From NCBI GenBank assembly GCA_035544675.1, contig DATKCA010000099.1, forward strand, positions 1 through 5,926: a stretch of DNA of 5,926 nucleotides. Reading direction: 5' to 3'. This document shows, in pieces, positions 5,906-5,926 of the stretch. This DNA is from DATKCA01 sp035544675 (GTDB lineage Bacteria; Acidobacteriota; Thermoanaerobaculia; Gp7-AA8). The notes under the pieces were generated by a model. The model had not been told where the DNA came from and made no database searches. It saw only the letters and a program-made list of their open reading frames with translations. The translations under genes and the position numbers were made by a program. Positions within the stretch are counted from its first letter, which is position 1, and each line of letters begins with the position of its first letter.

Positions 5906-5926
5906 GTCTCCCGTTGGCCAGGACCG

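Overview
The window is GC-rich bacterial chromosome carrying seven protein-coding genes, one of them cut by the left edge, plus a candidate short leader ORF. The mix suggests a soil-type Gram-negative bacterium: a secreted DUF885 peptidase, a DinB-like protein with a signal peptide, a tandem universal stress protein, an Rcp1-type single-domain response regulator with a phytochrome-like kinase, and a prepilin-like protein. Acidobacteriota (Vicinamibacteria-like) is my best guess. This is inference from gene style and GC content; there is no rRNA or marker gene to confirm it. I see no mobile element, tRNA, rRNA or CRISPR array.

Left part (1-878, minus strand): the 5' 140 codons of a prepilin-like gene start from a TTG codon with a near-perfect Shine-Dalgarno. 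A 168-base spacer follows, holding an intrinsic terminator. Upstream of that terminator lies a small GlsB/YeaQ/YmgE-type membrane protein gene, which the terminator appears to end.

Middle (879-2841): a 190-base divergent spacer leads into a plus-strand gene for an exported DUF885 metallopeptidase-like protein. It converges on the next gene with only 4 bases between the two stop codons.

Right-middle (2846-5200, minus strand): this is a likely operon, read right to left. It runs tandem-domain universal stress protein, then a short spacer with a strong ribosome binding site and a 16-codon ORF, then a membrane histidine kinase, then a single-domain response regulator. The kinase stop and regulator start share ATGA, so the pair is almost certainly translationally coupled. 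The regulator has no output domain, so the signal probably passes to another protein by phosphotransfer or protein contact.

Right (5201-5926): a 93-base divergent spacer carries a GC-rich heptamer tandem repeat, followed by a plus-strand gene for an exported DinB-fold protein with an intact histidine triad. The most unusual item is the leader ORF upstream of the kinase. I do not see evidence of a wholly new multi-gene system; the rest is ordinary chromosomal housekeeping and stress or signalling content.
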